DNA of 64,000 nt from Aurantiacibacter sediminis (GTDB taxonomy: Bacteria; Pseudomonadota; Alphaproteobacteria; Sphingomonadales; Sphingomonadaceae), in assembly GCF_016019885.1 (NCBI RefSeq), contig NZ_JAEANY010000002.1:434001-498000 (forward strand). Direction: 5' to 3'. The notes beneath the pieces were generated by a model. That model made no database searches, was not told where the DNA came from, and saw only the letters and a list, made by a program, of their open reading frames with translations. Below, piece after piece: positions 26,102-35,019 of this stretch. The position numbers and the translations under genes are program-made. Every line of letters begins with the position of its first letter. Positions within the stretch are counted from its first letter, which is position 1.

Positions 26102-26719
26102 ATGTCCGATTGTCAGCTCTATCTCATTTCCCCGCTCGATGTGGGCGGGGATTTCCCTGACCGGCTCGATCGCGCGCTGGCCGCTGGAAAGGGGCTGACG
26201 ACGGCCTTCCAGTTCCGTGTCAAAGGCGTTGATCAGCATGAAGCGGCACGGCTCGCCGCGCCCTTGCAGGAGATTTGTGCTGCGCATGATGTGGGCTTTA
26301 TCGTCAATGATGATTTGGCGCTCGCTCGCCGCCTGAAGGCCGATGGCGTGCATCTGGGGCAGAGCGACGGCGATCCCAAGGAAGCGCGCGAAGAGCTGGG
26401 CCGCGAGATGCAGATCGGCGTGACCTGCCATGCGAGCCGCCATCTGGCGATGGAAGCGGGCGAGGCGGGCGCGGACTATGTCGCTTTCGGTGCCTTCTAC
26501 CCCAGCGAGACAAAAGCGAGCGAGCACCGGCCGGAGCCGGAGATCATCGAATGGTGGTCTGGCCTGTTCGAGATACCCTGCGTGGCCATCGGCGGGATTA
26601 CGCCCGAGAATTGCAAGCCGCTGGTGGAGGCTGGCGCGGACTTTCTAGCCGTTTCCCACGCAATTTGGGCCGAAGATGAGGTTGCCGCGGTCGAAGCCTT
26701 TCGCAGCGCCATCGGCTGA
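26102..26719 (+). CDS. thiE: Thiamine-phosphate synthase family protein
   Basis: A 205-residue TIM barrel. QFRVKGVD (in place of the common QLR-K), VNDDLALARRLKADGVHLGQ and the phosphate loop VAIGGITPENCKPLVEAGA are ThiE signatures. It joins the pyrimidine and thiazole halves of thiamine. It is coupled to fda, which is metabolically reasonable because transketolase nearby needs thiamine diphosphate. A TenI-type paralogue cannot be excluded, but the DD pair that binds Mg supports a synthase. No THI-element precedes it. Confidence 0.88.
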   Translation: MSDCQLYLISPLDVGGDFPDRLDRALAAGKGLTTAFQFRVKGVDQHEAARLAAPLQEICAAHDVGFIVNDDLALARRLKADGVHLGQSDGDPKEAREELGREMQIGVTCHASRHLAMEAGEAGADYVAFGAFYPSETKASEHRPEPEIIEWWSGLFEIPCVAIGGITPENCKPLVEAGADFLAVSHAIWAEDEVAAVEAFRSAIG

Positions 26720-26806
26720 AGCTCACCGCGAGCCGGAGCAAATCAATGATAAGTGAGTTGGTTGTGTAGAGGGCGCTGAGCCCCGTGCTGCACAAGGCCA
26801 ACCGAC

Positions 26807-28093
26807 ATGAAACGCTCCTATTTGTCCCTCATTCTCGCACTCCCGCTCGCCGCCTGCGGCCTCAACGGCACGGACAGTGCCGATAGCGGCGGCGAGAACG
26901 AAACGGCGCAGACCGAACCCGCCGAGGATTTTGGCTACGAAACCTATGGCGATGACAATTACGCCGACACGATGGCCTCAAATGACGCGGCGTACACCTC
27001 GATCCAGCGCAATAGCGCGCCGACCGACGAGGATGGCAGCGAGGGGATGAACGGCTCGGGCATTGAAGGGGCGGATACGCCTTCGGACATTCCCGATAGC
27101 CAGGACCGCCCGATCATGCAGGCGCAGGTCGTGCTCGATCGCCGCGGCTTTGGCCCTGGCGTGATCGACGGGCGCATGGGCATGTCGACCGAGAACGCGC
27201 TGCGCGGCTTCCAGGAAGCGAATGACCTCGAAATCACCGGTGAGCTTGATCGAGCGACCGAAGAGGCGCTTTCGGAGTCGAGCCGCATTCCGGCCACCCG
27301 CGTCGTGACAATTCCGGCTGGCTGGGGCGACATTGAATTCACCGACATCCCGGAAGACACCGCCGCCAAGGCCGAAATGGACAATCTCGGCTACAAATCG
27401 CTCGACGAGAAGCTGGCGGAGCGTTTCCATACGACTGTCGAGGTCTTGCGCGAGCTCAACCCGAATGGCCGCCCGGCAGGAGCAGAGGCTCCCGATAGCT
27501 CGTCCACCCCATCACCTACGCCAACCGCCAGCGGTGATGCGGGCGAATCCGACAGCTATTTCCGCGTTGGCCAGCAAATCCGCGTGCCCAATATCGGCGC
27601 AGATCGCATCGCACCCGGCTCCATCACCGATCGCGGCTGGCAGCAGACACTGGCAGCGCTTGGAGTCGGTTCGGAGCAACCGCAGGTCGATCGCATCGTG
27701 GTGAGCAAATCCGCCAGCACGCTGAAGGCCTACCAGGGCGATACGCTTGTCGCGATGTTCACTGTCAGCTCCGGCTCCAGCCAGTTTCCGCTTCCGATCG
27801 GAGAATGGGACATTGTGGGTGAAGCCTATAACCCGCCATACTCATACGATCCCGCTGTGCTTAGCGGTGGGGAGGAAGAGGGCGAAACCTACACCCTGCC
27901 GCCGGGCCCGAACGGACCGGTCGGCGTCATTTGGATCGACCTCAGCAAGGAGCATTACGGTATCCACGGCACGCCCGATCCCGAAACCATCGGCCGCGCG
28001 CAGTCGAGCGGCTGCGTCCGCCTCACCAATTGGGATGCAGCGCGGCTTGCGGGCATGGTGGACCAGGATACGCAGGTGATTTTCGAGGAATAA
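26807..28093 (+). CDS. L,D-transpeptidase lipoprotein with peptidoglycan-binding domain
   Basis: 428 residues. A lipoprotein signal peptide ends LPLAACG, so Cys17 is lipidated. An acidic linker runs to about 100. A peptidoglycan-binding fold (VVLDRRGFGPGVIDGRMG) covers 105-160, then a LysM-like strand pair, and the YkuD catalytic domain covers 285-428. His387 in HGTPDP and Cys403 in SSGCVRL are the catalytic pair. It crosslinks stem peptides 3-3 or anchors lipoproteins in the periplasm. The next gene, a LytM peptidase, starts three bases after the stop, so synthesis and trimming of the wall are co-expressed. Confidence 0.92.
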   Translation: MKRSYLSLILALPLAACGLNGTDSADSGGENETAQTEPAEDFGYETYGDDNYADTMASNDAAYTSIQRNSAPTDEDGSEGMNGSGIEGADTPSDIPDSQDRPIMQAQVVLDRRGFGPGVIDGRMGMSTENALRGFQEANDLEITGELDRATEEALSESSRIPATRVVTIPAGWGDIEFTDIPEDTAAKAEMDNLGYKSLDEKLAERFHTTVEVLRELNPNGRPAGAEAPDSSSTPSPTPTASGDAGESDSYFRVGQQIRVPNIGADRIAPGSITDRGWQQTLAALGVGSEQPQVDRIVVSKSASTLKAYQGDTLVAMFTVSSGSSQFPLPIGEWDIVGEAYNPPYSYDPAVLSGGEEEGETYTLPPGPNGPVGVIWIDLSKEHYGIHGTPDPETIGRAQSSGCVRLTNWDAARLAGMVDQDTQVIFEE

Positions 28094-28095
28094 AC

Positions 28096-28773
28096 GTGGC
28101 GTCGCCCTTCGTCGAAAAGCTGAAAGTGGCAGCCGTCACAGCGACGCTCGTGTCGGCGGGCTGGATCGTTGCAGGCGCGGTATTGCTGGGGCGCGAGGAC
28201 GACGCCCAGCCACAGCCTGAAATCGCTGCGCAGACTGACGATGAAATTGCCTCATCTGGCCAGGTCGAAACTGACGAGGATTCCAGCCCCGACACGTCAG
28301 AAACTTCGGATCTGCCCTCTGCTGAGCTCACCGCAGCGGGCCTCGCCATCCCCGTGAGCGGAGTAAGCGCGGATGAGCTGATCGATTCCTATCTGGACGT
28401 GCGCGGCGGCGGCGCTCGCCAGCATCAGGGCATCGACATCATGGCAGAGGAAGGCACGGCCGTGATCGCGGCAGCGCCGGGTATGGTCGAGCGGATCTTC
28501 CAATCGGATGCCGGCGGCAATACGGTATATGTCCGCTCCACGGACAGGCGCACAATCTATTATTACGCGCACCTTGCTGAATATGATGCGCAGCTGAGCG
28601 AAGGCATGGAAGTGCGGCGTGGGCAAAGGCTCGGCACGGTCGGGTCGAGCGGCAATGCCGATCCCACAGCGCCGCACCTGCATTTTGAGATCATGCGCAC
28701 CAGCCCCGAAGCGGAATGGTACGAAGAGTCAACTTCGGTCAATCCTTACCCGATACTGACTGCGCAACGTTAG
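28096..28773 (+). CDS. M23 (LytM) family peptidase, membrane-anchored
   Basis: The start is GTG at 28096, three bases after the previous stop; the longer upstream frame lies inside the transpeptidase gene. 225 residues. An N-terminal helix (VAAVTATLVSAGWIVAGAVL) anchors it. An acidic linker follows, then the LytM domain at 85-225. The zinc ligands His110 and Asp114 (HQGIDI) and the pair His194/His196 (HLHFEI) are intact, so it should be an active endopeptidase cleaving peptidoglycan crosslinks in the periplasm. Confidence 0.92.
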   Translation: MASPFVEKLKVAAVTATLVSAGWIVAGAVLLGREDDAQPQPEIAAQTDDEIASSGQVETDEDSSPDTSETSDLPSAELTAAGLAIPVSGVSADELIDSYLDVRGGGARQHQGIDIMAEEGTAVIAAAPGMVERIFQSDAGGNTVYVRSTDRRTIYYYAHLAEYDAQLSEGMEVRRGQRLGTVGSSGNADPTAPHLHFEIMRTSPEAEWYEESTSVNPYPILTAQR

Positions 28774-28785
28774 ATAAAGGAACGA

Positions 28786-29139
28786 TCAGCCGGTCTGGCG
28801 AATACAGCGCAGGCGTCCTGGCTCGCCATTTTCGATTTTGCGCAGGAACCCGTTCGATTGGATCGCATAGGAATCGCCATTTCGCGGGCCGCTCGTCATC
28901 GTCAGCCGGTTTCCACGGCGAAGATAGGTGCCTTCACCCTGCGGCGAGGAATAGCGCGACGCGCTGAGGATCGTGAAATTCTCATCCGGCTGCGCAATAC
29001 CGACAGAGCCAGCCGCCGTGCCCGGCAATTCGCAAACATAACGTCCGCGCTCCACGGTGCCGATCTGGCCCTGGGCGATGGCGGGCGCAGCGAGCGAAGC
29101 AACGCAGAGGAGCAGAATTGGAGTCGCGAAGCGTTTCAT
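28786..29139 (-). CDS. Small secreted protein of unknown function
   Basis: The start is set at the Met opening MKRFATPILLLCVASLAAP, a clean signal peptide with cleavage after AIA. The mature part is about 95 residues with strands (GRYVCELPG, NFTILSASRYSS, RLTMTSGPRNGD) and two cysteines. No family is recognised. Its stop lies 12 bases from the LytM stop (convergent), and it is divergent from efp. Confidence 0.7.
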   Translation of the reverse strand: MKRFATPILLLCVASLAAPAIAQGQIGTVERGRYVCELPGTAAGSVGIAQPDENFTILSASRYSSPQGEGTYLRRGNRLTMTSGPRNGDSYAIQSNGFLRKIENGEPGRLRCIRQTG

Positions 29140-29256
29140 GCCCGCGCCTTTAGCACCAGATGCTGAGCGCGTCATGAACCATATGCTTGCCGCGGCGCGC
29201 CACAGCGGCTAGGGCGCGGCCCAATCTTTGACATTCTGAACGACAAGAGCACTCCC

Positions 29257-29820
29257 ATGAAAATCAGCGGTGTGGACATCCGTCCCGGCAACATCATCGA
29301 ATATGAAGGCGGCATCTGGAAAGTCGCCAAGATCCAGCACACCCAGCCCGGCAAGGGCGGGGCGTATATGCAGGTGGAAATGAAAAACCTGCAGGATGGC
29401 CGCAAGACGAACGTCCGCTTCCGCAGCGCCGATACGGTGGAGAAGGTTCGCCTCGACACGCAGGAATACCAGTTCCTGTATGAGGATGGCGACATGCTCG
29501 TGTTCATGGACACGAACACCTACGAGCAGATCAACCTGCCGAGCGACCTGCTGGGCGATGCCCGCCCGTTCCTGCAGGATGGCATGTCCGTGCAGCTGGA
29601 ACTGTGGGAAGAAAAGCCCATCAGCGTGCAGCTGCCAACGCAGATCGAGGCCGAAATCGTCGAAGCCGATGCCGTGGTGAAGGGCCAGACCGCTTCATCC
29701 AGTTACAAGCCCGCCGTGCTCGACAATGGCGTGCGCATCATGGTTCCGCCGCATATCGAAAGCGGAACGCGCATCGTCGTCGATGTGTACGAGCAGAGCT
29801 ATGTCGGGAAGGCTGGATAA
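29257..29820 (+). CDS. efp: Elongation factor P
   Basis: 187 residues in three beta domains. The conserved loop [10 protein letters not shown] puts Lys33 at the tip that reaches the peptidyl-transferase centre. It rescues ribosomes stalled on polyproline. The C-terminal [17 protein letters not shown] is the third domain. No EpmA/EpmB or EarP gene is adjacent, so the modification state of Lys33 is open. suhB follows after 149 bases. Confidence 0.96.
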   Translation: MKISGVDIRPGNIIEYEGGIWKVAKIQHTQPGKGGAYMQVEMKNLQDGRKTNVRFRSADTVEKVRLDTQEYQFLYEDGDMLVFMDTNTYEQINLPSDLLGDARPFLQDGMSVQLELWEEKPISVQLPTQIEAEIVEADAVVKGQTASSSYKPAVLDNGVRIMVPPHIESGTRIVVDVYEQSYVGKAG

Positions 29821-29849
29821 GCCCCCGCCTTTCGTCCCATGCCGGGCTG

Positions 29850-29960
29850 CAAACGGCAGTCCGCTGCGCTTCCGGTGCTCACGTATTTGTAATACGCTCC
29901 GCTCCGGTTCTCGCGAACCACCATTTTCGCTCCGGCCTGAAACGAAATCCGGAGACTTAG
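29850..29960. repeat. Small dyad and direct-repeat block between efp and suhB
   Basis: CGTATT-TGT-AATACG is a perfect six-base inverted repeat. On either side GCGCTTCCGGTGCTC and CGCTCCGGTTCTCG read as imperfect direct repeats. It looks like a degenerate member of another intergenic repeat family; no function is visible. Confidence 0.35.
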
Positions 29961-29969
29961 GAAGCTAAT

Positions 29970-30788
29970 ATGGCCGCAGCTCCAGCAATTGTCCGCGTGA
30001 TGGAAAAGGCTGCCCGCAAGGCGGGTGGCCGTTTGCGTCGTGATTTCGGTGAAGTCGAACATCTTCAGGTCAGCCGCAAGGGGCCTGCCGATTTCGTATC
30101 CAAGGCAGACCGCGCAGCAGAGCGCATCCTGTGGGACGAGCTGAAAGTCGCGCGTCCGGGCTGGGGCTTCCTGATGGAGGAAGCTGGCGAGCTGGAGGGC
30201 GATGACGACAAGCCGCGTTTCATCATCGATCCGCTCGATGGCACCAGCAATTTTCTCCACGGCATCCCGCATTTCGCAATTTCGATTGCTGTGCAGGAAC
30301 GCAAGCTGGGCAGCGATGACTGGGGCGATGTGACCGCTGCGGTTATCTACCAGCCGATCACCGATGAAACATTCTGGGCGGAAAAATCGCGCGGTGCGTG
30401 GCTGCACGATGGCCGCCTGCGCGTGTCGGGCCGCCGCCAATTGCACGAAGCGCTGATTGCCACCGGTACGCCTTATCAGGGCCATGGCGACTTTGCCGAA
30501 TGGAGCCGGATTTTTGGTGCCATCGGTCCGGAAGTTGCCGGAATCCGCCGCTTCGGCGCCGCGTCGCTCGATCTCGCATGGCTGGCTGCTGGCCGCTATG
30601 ACGGTTTCTGGGAAAGCGGCCTCAGCCCGTGGGACACCGCCGCCGGCTGCCTGCTGGTGCGCGAAGCTGGCGGTTTCGTAACCGATTATCGTGGCCGCTC
30701 ACAGCCGATTTGCGACGAGCAGGTGATCGCGGGTAATGATCCTTTGCATTCCCGTTTGCACAAGCTGGTTGCCAACTCCCTGAAATAG
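29970..30788 (+). CDS. suhB: Inositol monophosphatase family protein
   Basis: 272 residues. Metal-binding motif A is IIDPLDGTSNFLHG, and motif B is SPWDTAAGCLLVREAGG; the Glu of the first site is in LMEEAGE. The family dephosphorylates inositol or related sugar phosphates, and SuhB proteins also bind the antitermination complex. efp followed by suhB is a recurrent pair in sphingomonads. tRNA-Leu lies 26 bases after the stop. Confidence 0.92.
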   Translation: MAAAPAIVRVMEKAARKAGGRLRRDFGEVEHLQVSRKGPADFVSKADRAAERILWDELKVARPGWGFLMEEAGELEGDDDKPRFIIDPLDGTSNFLHGIPHFAISIAVQERKLGSDDWGDVTAAVIYQPITDETFWAEKSRGAWLHDGRLRVSGRRQLHEALIATGTPYQGHGDFAEWSRIFGAIGPEVAGIRRFGAASLDLAWLAAGRYDGFWESGLSPWDTAAGCLLVREAGGFVTDYRGRSQPICDEQVIAGNDPLHSRLHKLVANSLK

Positions 30789-30814
30789 GGAGTAGAGGCA
30801 GCCCGCATTCCGGG

Positions 30815-30899
30815 GCCCCAGTGGCGGAATTGGTAGACGCGCTCGACTCAAAATCGAGTTTCTAACGAAGTGCCGGTTCGAGTCCGGCCTGGGGTACCA
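30815..30899 (+). tRNA. tRNA-Leu, anticodon CAA
   Basis: A class II tRNA of 85 nt with a long variable arm. The acceptor GCCCCAG pairs with CTGGGGT, the anticodon loop CTCAAAA gives CAA, the T arm is GGTTCGAGTCC, and ACCA is encoded. The following 30900-31120 shows no convincing gene or RNA. Confidence 0.96.
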
Positions 30900-31120
30900 G
30901 TCATTTTCCTACAATGCTGCAAGTATGCTTGTCGCGCGGAATGATCTGCACCGTGATCCGTCTTGCACGCATTTCGAAAGTCCATGCCCCAAAGGCGGTT
31001 TGGCGCGCATTTTCGCCTTGCAGGCAGACGCGGCGCCTTGTCTTACAACTGCAATCTGTGTCGCAGTCTGGCGCGCCCGGCGAAAGATGCTTGCAAAACT
31101 GGCGCGGCTTTGGGAGTTGA

Positions 31121-32956
31121 GTGACGACCGTGATTGAAGCACCATCATTTCACGCCCTTGCGGCGATGCTGCTGACGGTAGCGGTATTCGTGGCATTCGC
31201 CCGCGGCAAGCCCAGCATCGAAATCGTATCGCTATTCACGATCGCGCTCATAGGCGTGTTCCTCTACTTCTATCCGATGCCCCACACCCAGCAGACCGAT
31301 GGTCTTGCGCTGGCCTTTGCGGGTTTTGGGCATCCGGCGCTGATAACGATCTGCGCGCTCATGATCATGGGGCGCGGCCTTGTGGTTACAGGCGCGCTGG
31401 AACCGGCCGCACGGGTGTTGGAACAGGTGTGGAAGTTCAACCTGCAACTCGGCCTGCTGGTGTCCATCCTGCTCGCCATGTTCCTCTCGATGATAGTCAA
31501 CGATACGCCGGTTCTGGTGCTGCTGATGCCGATCTTCATCGCGCTTGCCGCGCGCGGCGCGATGCCTGCATCGAAAACGCTGATGCCACTGAATGCAGCC
31601 GTGCTGATCGGCGGTATGGCGACGACCATCGGTACGTCCACCAACCTGCTCGTGGTGGGGATTGCTGTCGATCTGGGCATGCCGCAAATGTCGGTGTTCC
31701 ATTACACGCCCATCGTGTTGGCCGCCGCGCTGGTCGCCCTGCCTTATCTGTGGCTGGTTATGCCGCGTCTGCTGCCGGACAACTCGCCCGAAGCCGGCCT
31801 CGCGCCGCGCCGCTTCTTCGCGCATCTGCGCGTGACGCCGCAAAGCGAATTGGTGGACAAGCATTTCGACGAGATCGTTGAGAAGCTGCCCGGCGACTTC
31901 CGCTTCGAAGAGCGGCCGGGCGGCGCGTTCGCGGTCGGCCAGCGTATGCTGATTTCGGGCACGCATGACGGGCTCGAAAACGCCATACGCGTGTTGCGCG
32001 GGCAAGTCGCGCCCTCATGGGTGATCGATGAAATTACGTCCGATTCGCAGGAACGCGGAGAGGACATCCAGATCGTCGAAATGGTCGTTACCGCCGATAG
32101 CCGCCTCATCGGGCGGACGCTCGCGACTTCGGGGATTGCCGACCATTACGGTGTTGCCGTTCTGGGTGTGCACAAGCCTGAGACAATTGGTCCGCAGCAG
32201 GATCATCGCAAGTCGCTGCGTATTGCGGAAGGCGATGTGCTCCTCGCTATGGGCCTGCAAGAGGAGCTTGAAGCCTTCGTTTCGGGGGATAGCCTTCTGC
32301 AACTGGAAGGCGCGCGGGAAATGCCGCGTCGGTCAAAGGCTTTGCTGGCGGGCGCAATCATGTTCTTCGCCATTGCGCTCGCTTCCGTCGGCATACCTTG
32401 GGTCGGCTCGGAGGGGTTCTACCTGCTGAAAGTGCCAATCGCGATTTCCGCATTGACCGGTTCCATCGCTATGTTCGTGACCGGCTGCGTCAAGTTCGAC
32501 AGGGTGGGGCGCGCGCTTTCGGCAAAAGTCATTGTGCTGGTGGCAGCGAGTATCGCCATCGGGCGGATCGTGCTCGAAAGCGGAGCGGCGGGATGGCTGG
32601 GCGAAGTGCTCGCGATGGGTCTACAGTATCTGCCTGCAGCGGGCGTGTTGGCGGCGATCATGATCTTCGTGACTGTCCTCACCAACTTCGCGTCGAATGC
32701 CACTGCTGCGACGGTTGGAACGCCGATTGCCTTTGCCATCGCGACCGAGCTTGGACTGCCGCAGGAGCCGCTGATCCTCGCCGTGCTGTTCGGCTGCAAC
32801 CTCTGCTACGCAACACCGATTGCCTACCAGACCAACATGTTGATCATGGCGGAAGGCAATTACCAGTTCGGCGACTATGTAAAGACAGGTGTGCCGCTGG
32901 TGCTCATCATGGTGGTGACGCTCAGCTTCCTGTTGGTGACGACCTACGGAATGTAG
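31121..32956 (+). CDS. SLC13-family anion permease with TrkA-C domains
   Basis: 611 residues. About ten or more membrane helices are arranged in two halves, around a soluble region at roughly 215-400 with two TrkA_C-like beta-alpha domains (VVTADSRLIGRTLATSG, EGDVLLAMG). MIVNDTPVLVLLMPI and TTIGTSTNLLVVGIA in the first half, and VLTNFASNATAATVGTP in the second, are the signature Asn-rich loops. The family carries sulfate, phosphate or dicarboxylates with Na+. The substrate cannot be told. The start is GTG at 31121; a second GTG nine bases later is possible. Confidence 0.88.
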   Translation: MTTVIEAPSFHALAAMLLTVAVFVAFARGKPSIEIVSLFTIALIGVFLYFYPMPHTQQTDGLALAFAGFGHPALITICALMIMGRGLVVTGALEPAARVLEQVWKFNLQLGLLVSILLAMFLSMIVNDTPVLVLLMPIFIALAARGAMPASKTLMPLNAAVLIGGMATTIGTSTNLLVVGIAVDLGMPQMSVFHYTPIVLAAALVALPYLWLVMPRLLPDNSPEAGLAPRRFFAHLRVTPQSELVDKHFDEIVEKLPGDFRFEERPGGAFAVGQRMLISGTHDGLENAIRVLRGQVAPSWVIDEITSDSQERGEDIQIVEMVVTADSRLIGRTLATSGIADHYGVAVLGVHKPETIGPQQDHRKSLRIAEGDVLLAMGLQEELEAFVSGDSLLQLEGAREMPRRSKALLAGAIMFFAIALASVGIPWVGSEGFYLLKVPIAISALTGSIAMFVTGCVKFDRVGRALSAKVIVLVAASIAIGRIVLESGAAGWLGEVLAMGLQYLPAAGVLAAIMIFVTVLTNFASNATAATVGTPIAFAIATELGLPQEPLILAVLFGCNLCYATPIAYQTNMLIMAEGNYQFGDYVKTGVPLVLIMVVTLSFLLVTTYGM

Positions 32957-32959
32957 CGA

Positions 32960-33406
32960 TCAGCTGGGAGCATCCGCGCTCGCGCTCCGACGACCGCTGC
33001 GCTGGGCTGAGGCACGAATGGCAGCATCCCGAGTGGCCTGCGCGTCGGCGTCCTCTTCCTCGTCAAAGTGGGAGTTCGAATTGCGGCGCTGGTTTTGGCT
33101 ATCGGGGGTTAGCCAGCCACCGCTACCGCCCTGCGCTGAAACTGTGCCGCCAAAGCTGCCAGTCTCGCTGCCAAAGTTGCCTTGCACCTCTGCCTCCCGC
33201 GCATCGATCATACCGGCGACACGCCTGTCGCTCGGCGCAATCTCGGTCTGCTGGACATAGGTGATCGCGCTCTCTGCCTGGGCCGAAGCCGCCGAACGGT
33301 GATCGCTATCGGCAAACATGGCAATCGCCGCCGTCATCGACAGCGTCACGACGGCAAAATGCTTGTACATCTTCAGCGGAATAGGGGGCTTGGAGAGCTT
33401 CGCCAT
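32960..33406 (-). CDS. Hypothetical protein with one N-terminal membrane segment
   Basis: 148 residues. Residues 12-32 (YKHFAVVTLSMTAAIAMFA) form one hydrophobic segment. The rest is low-complexity: Gly/Ser/Gln-rich in the middle (GNFGSETGSFGGTVSAQGG), acidic, then Arg/Ser/Ala-rich. It looks like a secreted or anchored disordered protein. Its stop is three bases from the stop of the SLC13 gene, on the opposite strand. No family is recognised. Confidence 0.6.
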   Translation of the reverse strand: MAKLSKPPIPLKMYKHFAVVTLSMTAAIAMFADSDHRSAASAQAESAITYVQQTEIAPSDRRVAGMIDAREAEVQGNFGSETGSFGGTVSAQGGSGGWLTPDSQNQRRNSNSHFDEEEDADAQATRDAAIRASAQRSGRRSASADAPS

Positions 33407-33633
33407 ATGAACGCATTACGCGAGCACCCGTTAACCAATGGCGCGGCTGCAGGGTTAATTTGGCCTTTCAAACAGGCTGCAAAAGCGAGATCCGCCAATA
33501 GCGCCAACCACGGCAAAGCCGCAGTTCTCCTAAGCTCGGCGAAGCCTGTGTAAAGTTTACCGACATTTCATCTGTTGCGGTTAACGCGGCGCAAGGTGCG
33601 GAAATCCCTCCGCGCTGCGAAACGGCAGAAGAC

Positions 33634-35019
33634 ATGATTCGCCTGTTCAAACACTACATCCCTCACGCAGTAATCCTGCTGGGATTGTTGGATTTCATCC
33701 TGCTGCTGGTGGCGGGTGATTTTGCGTGGAAGTTTCGCGCCTCGCAGATTGGCATGGATCCGGGCAGCTTCGCCCAGCGCGTGCTGCCACTGATCGGCTT
33801 TGCTGCGACGACCCTGACCGCGATGATAGCTGTGGGAGTGTACGGACCCGAAGCGCTGCGCTCCATGCGCTTTGCTGGAGCCCGTTTGCTAGTGGCCATC
33901 AGCCTCGCCATTCTCGCTCTCGCCGTCATTGATTTCCTTCTTCCCGGTCAGACCTATTGGCGCAGCACGCTGCTCTTCGCGATGGCGATGGCGGTCGTGT
34001 TGCTGACGCTGAACAGGCTGGTGGTCGGAGGGATTTTGGGCACTTCGGCCTTCCGCCGGCGTGTGCTTGTTCTGGGGGCAGGGCTGCGAGCAGATCGTCT
34101 GCGAAAGCTGAGCCAGAAGCCCGATAGCGGCTTTACCATCGTCGGCTATATCAACATGGGGAGCGGCCCCACTGCCATTGCCGAGGCGATCGACAGGCCA
34201 GCGATCAGCGACCTTTCGGAGCATGTCGCAAAATTGAGCGCGACCGAAGTTGTCCTCGCACTTGAAGAGCGCCGCAATTCCCTGCCGCTGAAGGATCTCG
34301 TGCGGGTCAAGACAGCCGGGGTGCATGTCAACGAATTCTCCAGCTTCCTCGAACGCGAAACGGGCCGCGTCGACCTCGATACGCTCAATCCCAGCTGGCT
34401 CATCTTCTCCGACGGATTCTCATCCGGCAGGGCTTTCTCCAGCGCTGCGAAGCGCGTGTTCGACATTTTCGCAAGCGGCTTGCTGCTGCTGCTGACGTTT
34501 CCCATCATCCTGCTGTTTGCCGGGATCGTGAAAATGGACAGCAAAGGTCCGGCCTTCTTCCGTCAGAAGCGCGTGGGTCTGTATGGCCAGACGTTCGAGC
34601 TCGTGAAACTGCGCAGCATGTGCACAGATGCCGAAAAAGACGGATCAAAATGGGCCGAGAAGAACGATCCCCGCGTAACGCGCGTCGGCTCTTTCATTCG
34701 CAAGGTGCGGATCGATGAACTGCCGCAAGTCTGGACGGTGCTGTGCGGTCATATGAGTTTTGTCGGGCCGCGTCCCGAAGTGCCGAAATTCGTCGAGGAT
34801 CTGGACGATAAATTGCCTTATTATGCCGAACGCCACGTAGTGAAGCCTGGCATCACCGGCTGGGCGCAGATCAACTATCCCTACGGCGCGAGTATCGAGG
34901 ACGCCCGGCATAAACTCGAATACGATCTCTATTACGCGAAGAATTACACGCCTTTCCTCGATCTGCTGATCATGCTGCAAACGCTGCGGGTCATCCTATG
35001 GCCGGAGGGGGCGCGCTGA
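33634..35019 (+). CDS. Polyprenyl glycosylphosphotransferase of the PEP-CTERM/XrtA exopolysaccharide type
   Basis: 461 residues. Four or five N-terminal helices are followed by a Rossmann-like middle domain (RRVLVLGAGLRADRLRKL) and the bacterial sugar-transferase domain from about residue 268. That domain shows FFRQKRVGLYGQTFELVKLR, the catalytic DELPQ, and SFVGPRPEVP. It attaches the first sugar phosphate to undecaprenyl phosphate at the inner membrane. Together with the PrsK/PrsR genes directly downstream it matches the TIGR03013 type that accompanies exosortase/PEP-CTERM loci, though no exosortase gene is inside the window. Confidence 0.9.
   Translation: MIRLFKHYIPHAVILLGLLDFILLLVAGDFAWKFRASQIGMDPGSFAQRVLPLIGFAATTLTAMIAVGVYGPEALRSMRFAGARLLVAISLAILALAVIDFLLPGQTYWRSTLLFAMAMAVVLLTLNRLVVGGILGTSAFRRRVLVLGAGLRADRLRKLSQKPDSGFTIVGYINMGSGPTAIAEAIDRPAISDLSEHVAKLSATEVVLALEERRNSLPLKDLVRVKTAGVHVNEFSSFLERETGRVDLDTLNPSWLIFSDGFSSGRAFSSAAKRVFDIFASGLLLLLTFPIILLFAGIVKMDSKGPAFFRQKRVGLYGQTFELVKLRSMCTDAEKDGSKWAEKNDPRVTRVGSFIRKVRIDELPQVWTVLCGHMSFVGPRPEVPKFVEDLDDKLPYYAERHVVKPGITGWAQINYPYGASIEDARHKLEYDLYYAKNYTPFLDLLIMLQTLRVILWPEGAR

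Noticed and set aside
27931-28095. Longer N terminus for the LytM peptidase
   Set aside because: The extra codons lie inside the transpeptidase gene in another frame, and the GTG at 28096 begins directly before a membrane anchor.
30900-31120. Small open frames downstream of tRNA-Leu
   Set aside because: Two overlapping frames of about 70 codons are Cys/Arg-rich with no ribosome site or pattern; treated as noncoding.
33407-33633. Sigma-54 promoter before the glycosylphosphotransferase gene
   Set aside because: PrsR would suggest one, but no GG-N10-GC element with acceptable flanks could be found by eye.
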